A stretch of 64,000 nucleotides of DNA from JAJFUE01 sp039683515 (GTDB taxonomy: Bacteria > Sumerlaeota > Sumerlaeia > MVZB01): NCBI GenBank assembly GCA_039683515.1, contig JBDKRG010000010.1, forward strand, positions 267,278 to 331,277, given 5' to 3'. The notes beneath the pieces are model-generated. The model was not told the DNA's origin, ran no database searches, and was given only the letters and a program-made list of their open reading frames with translations. Shown here one piece after another: positions 16,563-25,686 of this stretch. The first letter of the stretch is position 1; each line of letters opens with the position of its first letter. The translations under genes and the position numbers were made by a program.

Positions 16563-16667
16563 GAACCGCGACAGCGGTTCGACGTTCAAAGCCGCGGGTT
16601 GAATCGCCGCTGTTGCGATTCAACCCACGGAAAGCGATCGCATCAACCCGAACCGGTTTACCGGTTC
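16563..16667. repeat. Three-hairpin repeat, copy A
   Basis: Three successive hairpins: GAACCGC/GCGGTTC (16563-16580), CCGCGGGTTGAATCG with CGATTCAACCCACGG (16592-16630), and GAACCGGT/ACCGGTTC (16650-16667). The same plan recurs at 41476-41582 and 53054-53161. It occupies much of the 370-base gap between the zinc-ribbon gene and the GT4 gene. Confidence 0.85.
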
Positions 16668-16872
16668 GACAAAACCGCGCAAACCCATTGTCGAACCGGT
16701 TGCGTGGTGCGCCGTTTACCTCCCTGGCATGATGCGTAAAATCAGCTAAAAACGATCCGCCGGAAAAATCAGGCTTTTCCCCATTGACTCTCCTTATCCG
16801 TCCCGCGCCGCCACAGGCTAAAATTGTATTCAGCCGCCGCAATACCATTTCATGCGATCGGACACGACTCAT

Positions 16873-17928
16873 ATGAAAATCGCGCAGGTATCCCCCTTGT
16901 ATGAAAGCGTCCCGCCCCGGCTCTATGGCGGGACGGAACGCATTGTCCATTATTTGACCGAGGAGCTCGTCGCCCAGGGCCATGAGGTCACCCTGTTCGC
17001 CAGCGGGGATTCGGTCACCTCGGCCAGGCTTGTGCCCATCACCCGGCGCGCGTTGCGCCTGGATGGCGGGGTGGTCGACCAGCTGGTGCATCACGTGCGC
17101 ATGCTGGAAATGGTCTGGCGCGCGTCGCATAAATTCGACCTCATCCACTACCATGTCGATTACCTGCACTTTCCATTCAGCCGCCGCATGAGAACGCCGC
17201 ACCTGACGACGCTGCACGGCCGGCTCGACATCAAGGGGCTCGCGGCGCTGTACAGGGATTTCTGCGAGATCCCCGTCGTCTCGATTTCCAACGCCCAGCG
17301 CGAGCCGCTCCCCCACGCCAACTGGCAGCGGACCGTCTACCACGGCCTGCCGCCGAACCTGCTGCGCTTCAATCCCGACCCGTCCGATTACGTCGCCTTC
17401 CTCGGCCGCATTTCGCCCGAGAAGCAGGCCGATCACGCCATCCGGATCGCCCGGGCCGCCGGCATCGAGCTGCGCATCGCCGCCAAGATCGACCGGGTCG
17501 ACCGGCGCTATTACCGCAAGATCGTCGAACCGCTTCTGAGCGCCGGCGACGGCGTCACGTACATCGGCGAGATCGGCGAGGACCAGAAGCAGGACTTCAT
17601 CGGCAACGCCCGCGCGCTCCTGTTCCCGATCAACTGGCCCGAGCCGTTCGGCCTGGTGATGATCGAAGCCTTCGCCTGCGGCACCCCCGTGATCGCCTAC
17701 CGCCGCGGCTCCGTCCCCGAGGTCATGCGAGACGGCGTCACCGGCTTCATCGTCGACGGGCCGGATCAGGCCCTCGATGCCCTGCGACGGATCGACCGGC
17801 TCGACCGCCGCGAGATCCGCCGCGTGTTCGAGGCCCATTACACCGCCGAGCGCATGGCCGCCGAGTATCTCGCCGTCTATCGGCTGCTGGCCAGGGACAG
17901 GAGCCTCCCCCATGCTCAAATCGCCTGA
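16873..17928 (+). CDS. GT4-family glycosyltransferase
   Basis: The ~351-residue cytosolic transferase starts MKIAQVSPLYESVPPRLYGG, with TERIVHYLTEELVAQGHEVT next. This N-terminus is common to a GT4 subfamily. The C-terminal domain has FLGRISPEKQADHAIRIA and the donor-site block PINWPEPFGLVMIEAFACG with the E-x7-E pattern. An ATG seven codons earlier (16852) is also possible; neither start has a good ribosome site. The 3' end overlaps the debranching-enzyme-like gene by 17 bases, so the two are translationally coupled and probably act on the same glycan. Confidence 0.88.
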   Translation: MKIAQVSPLYESVPPRLYGGTERIVHYLTEELVAQGHEVTLFASGDSVTSARLVPITRRALRLDGGVVDQLVHHVRMLEMVWRASHKFDLIHYHVDYLHFPFSRRMRTPHLTTLHGRLDIKGLAALYRDFCEIPVVSISNAQREPLPHANWQRTVYHGLPPNLLRFNPDPSDYVAFLGRISPEKQADHAIRIARAAGIELRIAAKIDRVDRRYYRKIVEPLLSAGDGVTYIGEIGEDQKQDFIGNARALLFPINWPEPFGLVMIEAFACGTPVIAYRRGSVPEVMRDGVTGFIVDGPDQALDALRRIDRLDRREIRRVFEAHYTAERMAAEYLAVYRLLARDRSLPHAQIA

Positions 17929-20077
17929 AACCTCCAGCGAGCAGATGTATGGCATCCACACCGCGGCGTTGAAGGGCAAGTCGCACGGGCAGGTGCTCAA
18001 GCACGGCGACACGTTCGCCGTCTTCGACCACAGCGGCGACATCCTCGCCGGCAGCCAGGACCAGGGGATTTATTTCCACGGCACGCGCTTCCTGTCGCAG
18101 CTCAAGATGACCATCTGCCGGATCCACCCGATCGTCCTGAACGCGTCGATCGTCAACGACAACGGCATGCTCGCCATCGACCTGACCAACCCGATCATCG
18201 GCGAGGGCGACGGCCATTCCATCCCGCAGGGGGTGATTCATATCTTCCGGGCGATTTACCTGTGGGACGACTGCTGCTACCAGCTGCTGCGCGTGACCAA
18301 TTACCATGCGGCGCCGGTTGCGCTGCGCATGCATCTGTTTTTCGACACGGACTGGGCCGATATCTTCGAGGTGCGCGGCACGATCCGGGATCATCACGGC
18401 ACGGCCCTCGAACAGAAGTTGCACCCCGACGGGTTCGAGCTTGGCTACAGGGGGCTCGATGGGATCGAACGCCACACGCGCGTCACCAGCTCTCCGGCCC
18501 CGCTGAAGGTCGAGCCCGGCCGCCTGACGCACGACCTGCGCCTCAAGCCCGGCCAGAGCGAAACCTTCTACATCACGATTGCCTGCCACGACGCCAACCA
18601 TGAAATCCGCGTCGGCGATTACCAGCAGTCATTCAACACGCTCATCGAATCGTTCGCCTCGTTCCGCTCGCGCGCGTGCCGGATCGAGTCCAGCAACGCC
18701 CTGTTTTCGAACTGGCTCAACCGCGCCTATGCCGACCTGCACATGCTCCTGACCGCGACGCAGGAAGGGTTTTACCCCTACGCGGGGATCCCCTGGTACA
18801 GCACGTATTTCGGCCGCGACGGCCTGCTGACCGCGCTCATGTGCCTGCAGATCGACCCCGGGATCGCCCGCGGCGTGCTGGGCTACCTCGCCCACCACCA
18901 GGCGGCCGAAACCCGCCCCGAGGCCGACGCCGAGCCGGGCAAGATCCTGCACGAGGTCCGGGCCAGCGAAATGGCCAACCTCGGCGAGGTCCCGTTCCGC
19001 CAATACTACGGCAGCGTCGACTCGACCCCGCTGTTCGTCATGCTGGCCCATCAGTACTGGCGGCGCACGGGCGACCTCCCGTTCATCGAGAAGATCTGGC
19101 CCAACATCGAACGCGCCCTCGAGTGGATCGACGAATACGGCGATGCCGGCCATGACGGCTTCGTCGAATACCGCCCGGCCGGCGAGGGGCTCACGAACCA
19201 GGGGTGGAAGGACTCGCACGACTCGGTGTTTCACGCCGACGGCCGCCTCGCCAAGCCGCCGATCGCGCTGGTGGAGGTCCAGGGCTACGTCTACGCCGCG
19301 CGGCTCGGGGCCGCCGCGCTTGCGCACGCCTTCAACCGGCGCGCGCTGGCCGAGAAGCTGACCGGCCAGGCCGAGGCCCTGCGCCGGCTGTTCGAGGAGC
19401 GCTTCTGGGACGAGGAACTGGGCATGTACGTCATGGCGATCGACGGCGAAGGCGAGCCGTGCCGCATCCGCGCCTCCAACGCCGGCCACCTGCTCATGTG
19501 CGGGATCGCCAGCCCCGCGCGCGCGCGCCGCACCGCCGACCAGCTCATGGACGAAGGCTTGTTTTCGGGCTGGGGGATCCGCACGCTCCACGAGAAGGAA
19601 TCGCGCTACAACCCGATGTCCTATCACAACGGCTCGGTCTGGCCGCACGACAACGCGCTCATCGCCTGGGGGATGTCGCAAAACGGCATGACCCGCCGCG
19701 TCGAAAACATCATGACGGCCATCTACGACGCCGCCCTGCACATGGAGCTTCATCGCCTCCCCGAGCTTTACTGCGGGTTCCGGCGGCGCGCCAACCAGGG
19801 GCCGACCCTTTACCCCGTGGCGTGCTCGCCGCAGGCGTGGGCGACCGCCGCGCCGTTCCTGCTGCTGCAGTCGTGCCTGAACATGGAGATCGACGCCGAG
19901 GCCCGCCAGATCCGGTTCGACCACCCGGTTCTGCCCCCCTACCTCGACGAGTTGAGCATGCGCAACCTGACGGTCGGCGGCGCGAGAATCGATATCAAGC
20001 TCATCCGCTACCCGCTGGCCGTCGGCATCAACATCGAGGACCGCGACGGCGACATCGAAGTCGTCGTCAGGAAATAA
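17912..20077 (+). CDS. Amylo-alpha-1,6-glucosidase / glycogen-debranching-like protein
   Basis: The 721-residue protein has an N-terminal beta-rich GDE-type domain (HGDTFAVFDHSGDILAG, YFHGTRFLSQLKM) and a C-terminal (alpha/alpha)6 glucosidase domain from about residue 270. That domain contains GIPWYSTYFGRDGLLTALM, KILHEVRASEMANLGEVPF, LTNQGWKDSHDS and YHNGSVWPHDNALIAWGM. Such enzymes remove alpha-1,6-linked glucose, or trim related oligosaccharides. There is no signal peptide, so it is likely cytosolic. The ATG at 17912 has AGGAG upstream and lies inside the end of the GT4 gene. The exact substrate is not known. The GT4 partner suggests storage or compatible-solute glycan turnover. Confidence 0.9.
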   Translation: MLKSPETSSEQMYGIHTAALKGKSHGQVLKHGDTFAVFDHSGDILAGSQDQGIYFHGTRFLSQLKMTICRIHPIVLNASIVNDNGMLAIDLTNPIIGEGDGHSIPQGVIHIFRAIYLWDDCCYQLLRVTNYHAAPVALRMHLFFDTDWADIFEVRGTIRDHHGTALEQKLHPDGFELGYRGLDGIERHTRVTSSPAPLKVEPGRLTHDLRLKPGQSETFYITIACHDANHEIRVGDYQQSFNTLIESFASFRSRACRIESSNALFSNWLNRAYADLHMLLTATQEGFYPYAGIPWYSTYFGRDGLLTALMCLQIDPGIARGVLGYLAHHQAAETRPEADAEPGKILHEVRASEMANLGEVPFRQYYGSVDSTPLFVMLAHQYWRRTGDLPFIEKIWPNIERALEWIDEYGDAGHDGFVEYRPAGEGLTNQGWKDSHDSVFHADGRLAKPPIALVEVQGYVYAARLGAAALAHAFNRRALAEKLTGQAEALRRLFEERFWDEELGMYVMAIDGEGEPCRIRASNAGHLLMCGIASPARARRTADQLMDEGLFSGWGIRTLHEKESRYNPMSYHNGSVWPHDNALIAWGMSQNGMTRRVENIMTAIYDAALHMELHRLPELYCGFRRRANQGPTLYPVACSPQAWATAAPFLLLQSCLNMEIDAEARQIRFDHPVLPPYLDELSMRNLTVGGARIDIKLIRYPLAVGINIEDRDGDIEVVVRK

Positions 20078-20081
20078 CGGC

Positions 20082-20137
20082 AGGTCGGGTCTACGACCCG
20101 ACTCCGGAAAAACATCGGGTCATCGACCCGACCTACC
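20082..20137. repeat. GTCGGGT-type hairpin pair after the debranching gene
   Basis: AGGTCGGGTCTACGACCCGAC is followed by CGGGTCATCGACCCGACCT. Each folds locally and the outer arms also pair. It begins four bases after the stop codon and belongs to the same style of gene-end palindromes seen elsewhere in the window. Confidence 0.65.
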
Positions 20138-20207
20138 ATTGCCATCCTCTTCAAAAACATGTAATGTGTCGGGGTGAGAGAGCCCTGCTCGGGCACACAG
20201 GATGTCC

Positions 20208-21419
20208 ATGGATATCAACGCTTCACCATTCACCCCCATCCCCGAGATCATCGCGACGATCCGCCAGGGCGGCGTGATCATCCTCGTCGACGATGAAGAG
20301 CGCGAAAACGAGGGCGACCTCGTGTTCGCCGCCGAGAAGGCCACGGCCGAAAAGATCAACCTCATGGCGACCGAGGGGCGCGGCCTGGTCTGCGTCCCGG
20401 CCGACGGCGAGCGCCTCGCCCGGCTCGACCTGTTCCCGCCGCCGCTCGAGGAAAACACCGCCCTGATGGGCACGAACTTCACGCAGTCGGTCGACGCCCG
20501 CCACGGCGTCACGACCGGCATCTCGGCCGCCGACCGCTGCCAGACCGCGCTCGTCCTGGCCAATCCCAAGAGCCGGCCGTCGGACCTCGTGCGGCCCGGG
20601 CACATCTTCCCGCTGGCCGCGAGCGAAGGCGGCGTCCTGCGCCGCGCCGGCCACACCGAGGGGACCGTCGACCTGTGCCGGCTGGCGGGCCTCGAGCCGG
20701 TCGGCGTCCTGTGCGAGATCCTCAACCCGGACGGCACGATGGCGCGCCTGCCGGACCTCATCCAGATTTCGCAGCGGCTCAACGTGCCGATCGCGACGAT
20801 CAAGGACCTGATCGCCTACCGCCGCCGCACCGAGAAGCTGATCAAGAAGATCGTCACGACGAAGATCCCCAACCGGCACGGCATGTGGAACCTGACGCTT
20901 TACGAGGACGTCCTCGAGCAGGGCCAGCACCTGGCGATGACGATGGGCGAGATCGACGAGAACCCGGTCCTCGTCCGCATGCACAGCGAGTGCTTCACGG
21001 GCGACACGCTCGGCTCGATGCGCTGCGACTGCGGCAACCAGCTCGACGCCTCGATGGCGCAGATCGCCGCCGAGGGCCGCGGCATGATCGTCTACCTGCA
21101 CCAGGAGGGGCGCGGGATCGGCCTCAAGAACAAGCTCCTCGCCTACGCGCTTCAGGACCAGGGCCTCGACACCGTCGACGCCAACGTGAAGCTGGGATTC
21201 AAGGCCGACCTGCGCGAATACGGCATCGGCGCGCAGATCCTGGTCGACCAGGGCGTCCGCCGCATCAAGCTGATGACGAACAACCCGCGCAAGATCGTCG
21301 GCCTCGAAGCCTACGGCCTGGAGATCTCCGAGGTCGTCCCGATCCAGGTCGGCCTGTGCGAGCACAACGAACGCTACCTCAACACCAAGCGCGACCGCCT
21401 GGGCCACCGGCTTGACTAA
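20208..21419 (+). CDS. ribBA: Bifunctional riboflavin enzyme: DHBP synthase / GTP cyclohydrolase II
   Basis: The 403-residue cytosolic protein supplies both precursors of riboflavin. The N-terminal RibB half (to ~205) makes 3,4-dihydroxy-2-butanone 4-phosphate and contains VDDEERENEGDLVFAAE, RHGVTTGISAADR and RRAGHTEGTVDL. The C-terminal RibA half contains the zinc site SECFTGDTLGSMRCDCGNQ and the HQEGRGIGLKNK loop. ATG 20208 was chosen because AGGA lies 5 bases upstream. The ATG at 20202 overlaps that site. No FMN riboswitch fits in the short leader. Confidence 0.96.
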   Translation: MDINASPFTPIPEIIATIRQGGVIILVDDEERENEGDLVFAAEKATAEKINLMATEGRGLVCVPADGERLARLDLFPPPLEENTALMGTNFTQSVDARHGVTTGISAADRCQTALVLANPKSRPSDLVRPGHIFPLAASEGGVLRRAGHTEGTVDLCRLAGLEPVGVLCEILNPDGTMARLPDLIQISQRLNVPIATIKDLIAYRRRTEKLIKKIVTTKIPNRHGMWNLTLYEDVLEQGQHLAMTMGEIDENPVLVRMHSECFTGDTLGSMRCDCGNQLDASMAQIAAEGRGMIVYLHQEGRGIGLKNKLLAYALQDQGLDTVDANVKLGFKADLREYGIGAQILVDQGVRRIKLMTNNPRKIVGLEAYGLEISEVVPIQVGLCEHNERYLNTKRDRLGHRLD

Positions 21420-21445
21420 ACGACGGCCGACGCCGCGCGGTTCCG

Positions 21446-22099
21446 TTATTTCATTTTCAATTCGGCCATGATCCGCGCGGTCCGCCGCCACAGCGTGATC
21501 GCGCATCCCGCAACAATCACCGCCAGCGCCAATTCAATCATCCGTCCATCGAAGCCCGATTGGGCCGTGCAGATCGCCAGCGCCAGCGCGCCGGTCATCA
21601 CCGCCATCCGGTGCGGCTTGGCCATCGGGCCGATGAAATTCTGCTTCAGCCCCAGCGATCCGCCCAGCACCCGCACGTATGCCGTCATGACCGCCAGCCA
21701 CGCCGCCAGCCAGCCCAGTTCCACGCCCCAGCGCAGGTGCCGGATTGCATACCCCGAGCCGACCAGGATCAGGGCGTCCGAGAACCGGTCGGGCAGGTCG
21801 TTGAACACCTCGCCACCCTTTGACTGAATCCCGCCGCCGACCGCCACCATGCCATCGAGCAGATTGCAGATCAGGCGCGACTGGATGCCCGCGATCGCGA
21901 CAAGATACAGCAGCGCGCGCCACCCCCCCGAAACGCCCGGGCTGAGCGCAAGGCCAAGCCCGGCCACGCCGGCGCATGCGATGCTCGTCAGCGAGATCGT
22001 GTTGGGTGACACGCGGGCTTCAATCAGGCGCTCCGAAAGCCGGATTGCCCATTCCGCCCCGCGCGTCTTGATCGGCCGCCGCACAGGCATGTCATCCAT
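21446..22099 (-). CDS. CDP-alcohol phosphatidyltransferase family membrane protein
   Basis: The ~217-residue multi-helix protein carries a divergent CDP-alcohol phosphotransferase motif, NLLDGMVAVGGGIQSKGGEV, then FNDLPDRFSD. The usual first Asp and the Arg of the A-R pair are replaced, but the later NDLPDR-x-SD part keeps acidic metal ligands. This resembles a known subgroup. It would transfer a phospho-alcohol group within the inner membrane, but the lipid product cannot be told. The ATG at 22099 has GGGGGAA about 8 bases before it. A longer start at 22159 is possible. It converges with ribBA across only 26 bases. Confidence 0.75.
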   Translation of the reverse strand: MDDMPVRRPIKTRGAEWAIRLSERLIEARVSPNTISLTSIACAGVAGLGLALSPGVSGGWRALLYLVAIAGIQSRLICNLLDGMVAVGGGIQSKGGEVFNDLPDRFSDALILVGSGYAIRHLRWGVELGWLAAWLAVMTAYVRVLGGSLGLKQNFIGPMAKPHRMAVMTGALALAICTAQSGFDGRMIELALAVIVAGCAITLWRRTARIMAELKMK

Positions 22100-22174
22100 G
22101 TGTCGAATTCCCCCGCATGATTTCGGCGCGGTTTCCCGGCTCCAAACGAGCCGATGCACAGCATGGTCCGGATT

Positions 22175-22879
22175 TTATTCCGTGAATTCGCAAATATTGC
22201 CGTCGCGGAACTCGAACAAATCCCATGTCAGCGGCTTTTGCGCGTCGGGTGTTTCTTTTTCGCGGATCATCGCCATCATCTCGTCGCGATATGCCTTGTC
22301 GCCCTTGGCGAAAACAAGCATGACGTCGCGGTGCGGGATGCTGATGCAGAATTCACCGGTTCCCAGGGTTTGCGTGGCCATGGCGCGCAGTTTTGGCAGC
22401 AAGATGCAGGTCGCGGCCGTCCAGTGGTCGGTGAAAAGAATAAACGGTTTGTCCTGCGGCCCCTTTGGCACCACTTTAATATCCACTTCGCGATCGCGCG
22501 CCACCCTTTCGAGATTGGCAATGGCCAACTGGTAGATCTCGTCCGGAGTCTTGTTTAATTCCTGGATGTCGCGCGCGTTGAAGATCCTCACCATCCCGCC
22601 CAGATCGGATGCGAGGACCGAATAGATCCCATGGCCCAGCGGCCGGATGCAGCCGTCGGGCATCGGGCCGATATCCTGCAGGTAGCCTGCAGGCACAACG
22701 TAGGGATAGATCGTCGAATCGCAGATGTCCTCGGCCGCCTCCCGGGCCGCCTTCTTGATCATGTCGTCCACGGTCCGCGCCTTGAGCTCTTTCTTTCCCT
22801 CCCGGATTCCGCTGACGATCCCATAAACGCCGGCGATCACACACACAACAACAAAGCCGATCGTAACAAAGCTGCCCAT
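22175..22879 (-). CDS. DUF1444-like protein with N-terminal membrane anchor
   Basis: The 234-residue protein starts MGSFVTIGFVVVCVIAGVYG, a single membrane segment or uncleaved signal. The rest resembles DUF1444 (YtpP-like) proteins, with IYQLAIANLERVARDRE, TAATCILLPKLRAMA, ISIPHRDVMLVFAKGD and a C-terminal WDLFEFRDG. The family's function is unknown. The ATG at 22879 is supported by AGGAA upstream. A longer frame to 22951 is not. The gene stands alone between the CDP-alcohol transferase and proS. Confidence 0.7.
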   Translation of the reverse strand: MGSFVTIGFVVVCVIAGVYGIVSGIREGKKELKARTVDDMIKKAAREAAEDICDSTIYPYVVPAGYLQDIGPMPDGCIRPLGHGIYSVLASDLGGMVRIFNARDIQELNKTPDEIYQLAIANLERVARDREVDIKVVPKGPQDKPFILFTDHWTAATCILLPKLRAMATQTLGTGEFCISIPHRDVMLVFAKGDKAYRDEMMAMIREKETPDAQKPLTWDLFEFRDGNICEFTE

Positions 22880-23130
22880 GGAATGTTCCTTTGCGCAGGA
22901 TGGTCGAATGCCGGTGAAAGCAGGCATATCAAAGCGGCCTGGAATACGCAAGGCGAACAGAGCTATTGGGTAGATGGCCGGAGTTGGGGAGAAAATCAGG
23001 GATTGCGCCGAAACCGCTCTTGCCCCTGAAAAGACAAGTCAGCCGGATGGCCGGCGCGTCCATCCGGCTGGATCGCGCATCCAAGGCTCGTTCAACAATC
23101 TCGTTGCGCCGAACGCTGCTCGATGGTTGG

Positions 23131-23158
23131 GATGCCGGGGTCGGCGACCCCGGCTTAC
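23131..23158 (-). repeat. Stop-codon hairpin repeat, copy 2 (proS end)
   Basis: On the reverse strand GTAAGCCGGGGTCG followed by CCGACCCCGGCATC forms a hairpin, and its TAA is the stop codon of proS. Confidence 0.75.
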
Positions 23159-24900
23159 TTGATTGCGTCCGCCACGGCTTCGATCTCTTCCCTCGCCTTG
23201 ATGACGCGCTCGATGATTTTTTCCACCGCGAACTCGGCCTCGATCAGCTCCATCTCGCCCGTGTCGCGGCGCTTGAGCTCGATCTTGCCCTGCTTCAAAT
23301 TCCTCCCGCCGACGATCACCCTGATTGGAATACCCAATAAATCCGCGTCGGCGAACTGGACGCCCGGCTGCGCGCCGCGGTCGTCCCACAGCGCCTCGAT
23401 CCCCATCTTGCCGAGCTCTTCAAACAGCTTTTCGGCGAATGCGCCGACGCCTTCCTGGTCCGGCCGCAGCGCGCAGATGTGGACCTGCCACGGCGCGATC
23501 GTGATCGGCCACTTGGGGCCGTACTGATCGCGGCGCACTTCCATGATCGAGCTCAGCAGGCGCCCGACGCCGATGCCGTAGCAGCCCATGATCGGCACCT
23601 GCGTCTGGCCCGCCTCGTCGAGGTAGGTCATCCCCATCGACTTGCTGTATTTCGTCCCGAGCTGGAAGATGTTGCCGACCTCGATCCCGCGCTTGAGCTG
23701 GAGCGGGCTGCCGGTGCCGAGCGACAGATCGCCCTCGGCCGCCGCCGCGATGTCGACCGTCTGGACGCCCGGCGTGTCGCGATCCAGATTGAAATTCTTG
23801 TAGTGGTAATCGGCCTCGTTGGCGCCGGTCACGAGGTTGTTCGACTCGCGGACGGTGTGGTCGACGACCAGCCGCACCCGGCTCAAATCGATCCCGATCG
23901 GCGAGGCGTAACCGGGGACGGCCCCGACCGCCTTGATCTTCTCCTCGCTCGCCGGCTCGGGCATTTTCCCGATGATCTTGGCCAGCTTGTTCTCGTTCAC
24001 GTCGCGGTCGCCGCGGATCAGGACGAAGACCAGCTTGCCTTCCGCATCATTCTCGTAAAAAACCGCCTTGGCCGACTGCCACGCCGGCACGCCCAGGAAC
24101 TCGGTCACCTCTTCGATCGTCTTCTTGCCCGGCGTGTGGACCTTCTCCAGCGGCAGCGGCTCGGCCGGGTGGCCCTCAATTTTTCCTTTCGCGACTTCCT
24201 GGTTGGCCGCATACGACCCGTCCGCCGCGATGACGATCGTGTCCTCCCCCGCCTCGCACAGCAGGATGAACTCGTGGGCCAGGCCGCCGCCCATCATGCC
24301 GGTGTCGCTCAGGACGGCGACGACCTCCGGCAGGCCCGCGCGGGCGAAGATCCGCTCGTAGGCCTTGTAGACCACGTCGTAATACTTCTCCAGGTCCGCC
24401 TGGCTCGTGTGGAACGAGTAGCCGTCCTTCATCGTGAACTCGCGGACGCGGATCAGGCCGCCGCGCGAGCGCGGTTCGTCGCGGAACTTGGTCTGGATCT
24501 GGTAGACCATGAACGGCATCTGGGCGTAGGAGCTGACCTCGTTGCGGCAGAGGTGGACGACCCCTTCCTCGTGCGTCATGGCCAGGACCATGTCGTGGCC
24601 GGTGCGATCTTTCCACCTCGCCAACTCGTTCCCGACCGACGTGTAGCGCCCCGACTCGTCCCACAGCTCGCGCGGCAGGGCGACCGGCATCAGGACTTCC
24701 TGGCCGCCGATCGCGTCCATCTCCTCGCGCATGATCTGCTCGATCTTGTGGACCGAGCGCAGGGCCGGCGGCAGGAGCGAATAGATGCCGCCGGCGACCT
24801 GGCGGGCGTAGCCCCCGCGCAGCAAAAACGCATGGCTTTCGAGGGTCGCCTCGGCGGGGCGTTCCTTATAACGGGTGCCGACCAGTTGACTGAGCCGCAT
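23155..24900 (-). CDS. proS: Prolyl-tRNA synthetase, bacterial type
   Basis: The 581-residue class II synthetase charges tRNA-Pro. The N-terminal catalytic core has SHAFLLRGGYARQVAGGIYS, KFRDEPRSRGGLIRVREF with motif 2, and GGGLAHEFILL. A YbaK-like editing insertion (about residues 220-395) is present. Motif 3 lies in YGIGVGRLLSSIMEV, and an anticodon-binding domain ends the protein. This layout is the long bacterial ProRS, with editing against alanine. AAGGA lies 8 bases before the ATG. The stop codon is part of a hairpin repeat that may serve as a terminator. Confidence 0.97.
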   Translation of the reverse strand: MRLSQLVGTRYKERPAEATLESHAFLLRGGYARQVAGGIYSLLPPALRSVHKIEQIMREEMDAIGGQEVLMPVALPRELWDESGRYTSVGNELARWKDRTGHDMVLAMTHEEGVVHLCRNEVSSYAQMPFMVYQIQTKFRDEPRSRGGLIRVREFTMKDGYSFHTSQADLEKYYDVVYKAYERIFARAGLPEVVAVLSDTGMMGGGLAHEFILLCEAGEDTIVIAADGSYAANQEVAKGKIEGHPAEPLPLEKVHTPGKKTIEEVTEFLGVPAWQSAKAVFYENDAEGKLVFVLIRGDRDVNENKLAKIIGKMPEPASEEKIKAVGAVPGYASPIGIDLSRVRLVVDHTVRESNNLVTGANEADYHYKNFNLDRDTPGVQTVDIAAAAEGDLSLGTGSPLQLKRGIEVGNIFQLGTKYSKSMGMTYLDEAGQTQVPIMGCYGIGVGRLLSSIMEVRRDQYGPKWPITIAPWQVHICALRPDQEGVGAFAEKLFEELGKMGIEALWDDRGAQPGVQFADADLLGIPIRVIVGGRNLKQGKIELKRRDTGEMELIEAEFAVEKIIERVIKAREEIEAVADAIK

Positions 24901-25093
24901 GTCAGGAGTCCTTCACGACGGGAGTAAGCGTGCACATCACGCACAGCGACATACTTTAAATTTAAAATGTAAAATGAGAAATGAGAAATTTAAAAGTTTT
25001 ATCGCAGGGACATCAGGATGCCCAGGCAACAAAGAGCCGCCGCCGGCAAGGCATGGCGGCGCATTGACGATGAACCGGTTCGGAGACTTCCCT

Positions 25094-25498
25094 TCAAGCG
25101 CTGTTTCGGGCGAAACGGCGTATCTGCTCGAGGATCAGGCGCGTGCGGGCCTGCTCGTTTTCGTTCGGGATCTGGATTTGAATATCGGCGCCGCCCGAAG
25201 CGGACTTTGAGACGTGAATGCGGACGAATTTGCCGTCGCTGGTCCGGCCGAAAACATTCCCCCGGTCGGGCTGCAAATCGACGATTTGAATCTCGAGCGC
25301 GCTGAACGCTTTCGGGATCGCGGCATAAACCGCCTCGAACGAACTCTTTTCGTGAGCGGTGAGGATGCCGTCGGCGAATCTGGGCCCCTCGACCATTTCG
25401 AGGTTTTTTGTCGCGGGGTCGGCGCCGATGATGCGGCAGGCCGGAACGGCCAAAAATAGTGACGCTAACCAGATAGTCAAGAGGGTTTTGGCGCTCAT
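25094..25498 (-). CDS. Small putative lipoprotein, DUF3568-like
   Basis: The 134-residue product begins MSAKTLLTIWLASLFLAVPA followed by Cys, a signal peptide with a lipobox-like end (VPAC), so it may be lipid-anchored in the envelope. The mature part (FEAVYAAIPKAFSALEIQIV, FVRIHVSKSASGGADIQIQI, ILEQIRRF) resembles small DUF3568-type lipoproteins, whose role is not known. ATG 25498 was chosen because GGGAGA lies 9 bases upstream. An ATG at 25507 directly abuts that site. It is a single gene between proS and an alkaline phosphatase. Confidence 0.65.
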   Translation of the reverse strand: MSAKTLLTIWLASLFLAVPACRIIGADPATKNLEMVEGPRFADGILTAHEKSSFEAVYAAIPKAFSALEIQIVDLQPDRGNVFGRTSDGKFVRIHVSKSASGGADIQIQIPNENEQARTRLILEQIRRFARNSA

Positions 25499-25686
25499 GA
25501 AATACATTCTCCCGGAATGGATAAATAAATAGAACACAATTAAATACGCCGCCAGCTTGGCCCCGCAAAGTTCCGGGAAGTCTCCGCGTTTCAGTGAAGA
25601 CTGTCCCTGGTATCGTTGGTCCAAAATATATCGTTCCGGCGCGGAAAAACGCGCCGCGTATAATTGTGACAGTCCCTATTTGTGCT

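Noticed and set aside
20078..20207. FMN riboswitch upstream of ribBA
   Set aside because: The leader is only ~130 bases and is filled by hairpin repeats; the conserved RFN core was not seen.
25659..25664. TATAAT sequence as a promoter
   Set aside because: It points forward into the 3' end of the reverse-strand alkaline phosphatase gene with no suitable -35 box or gene to serve.
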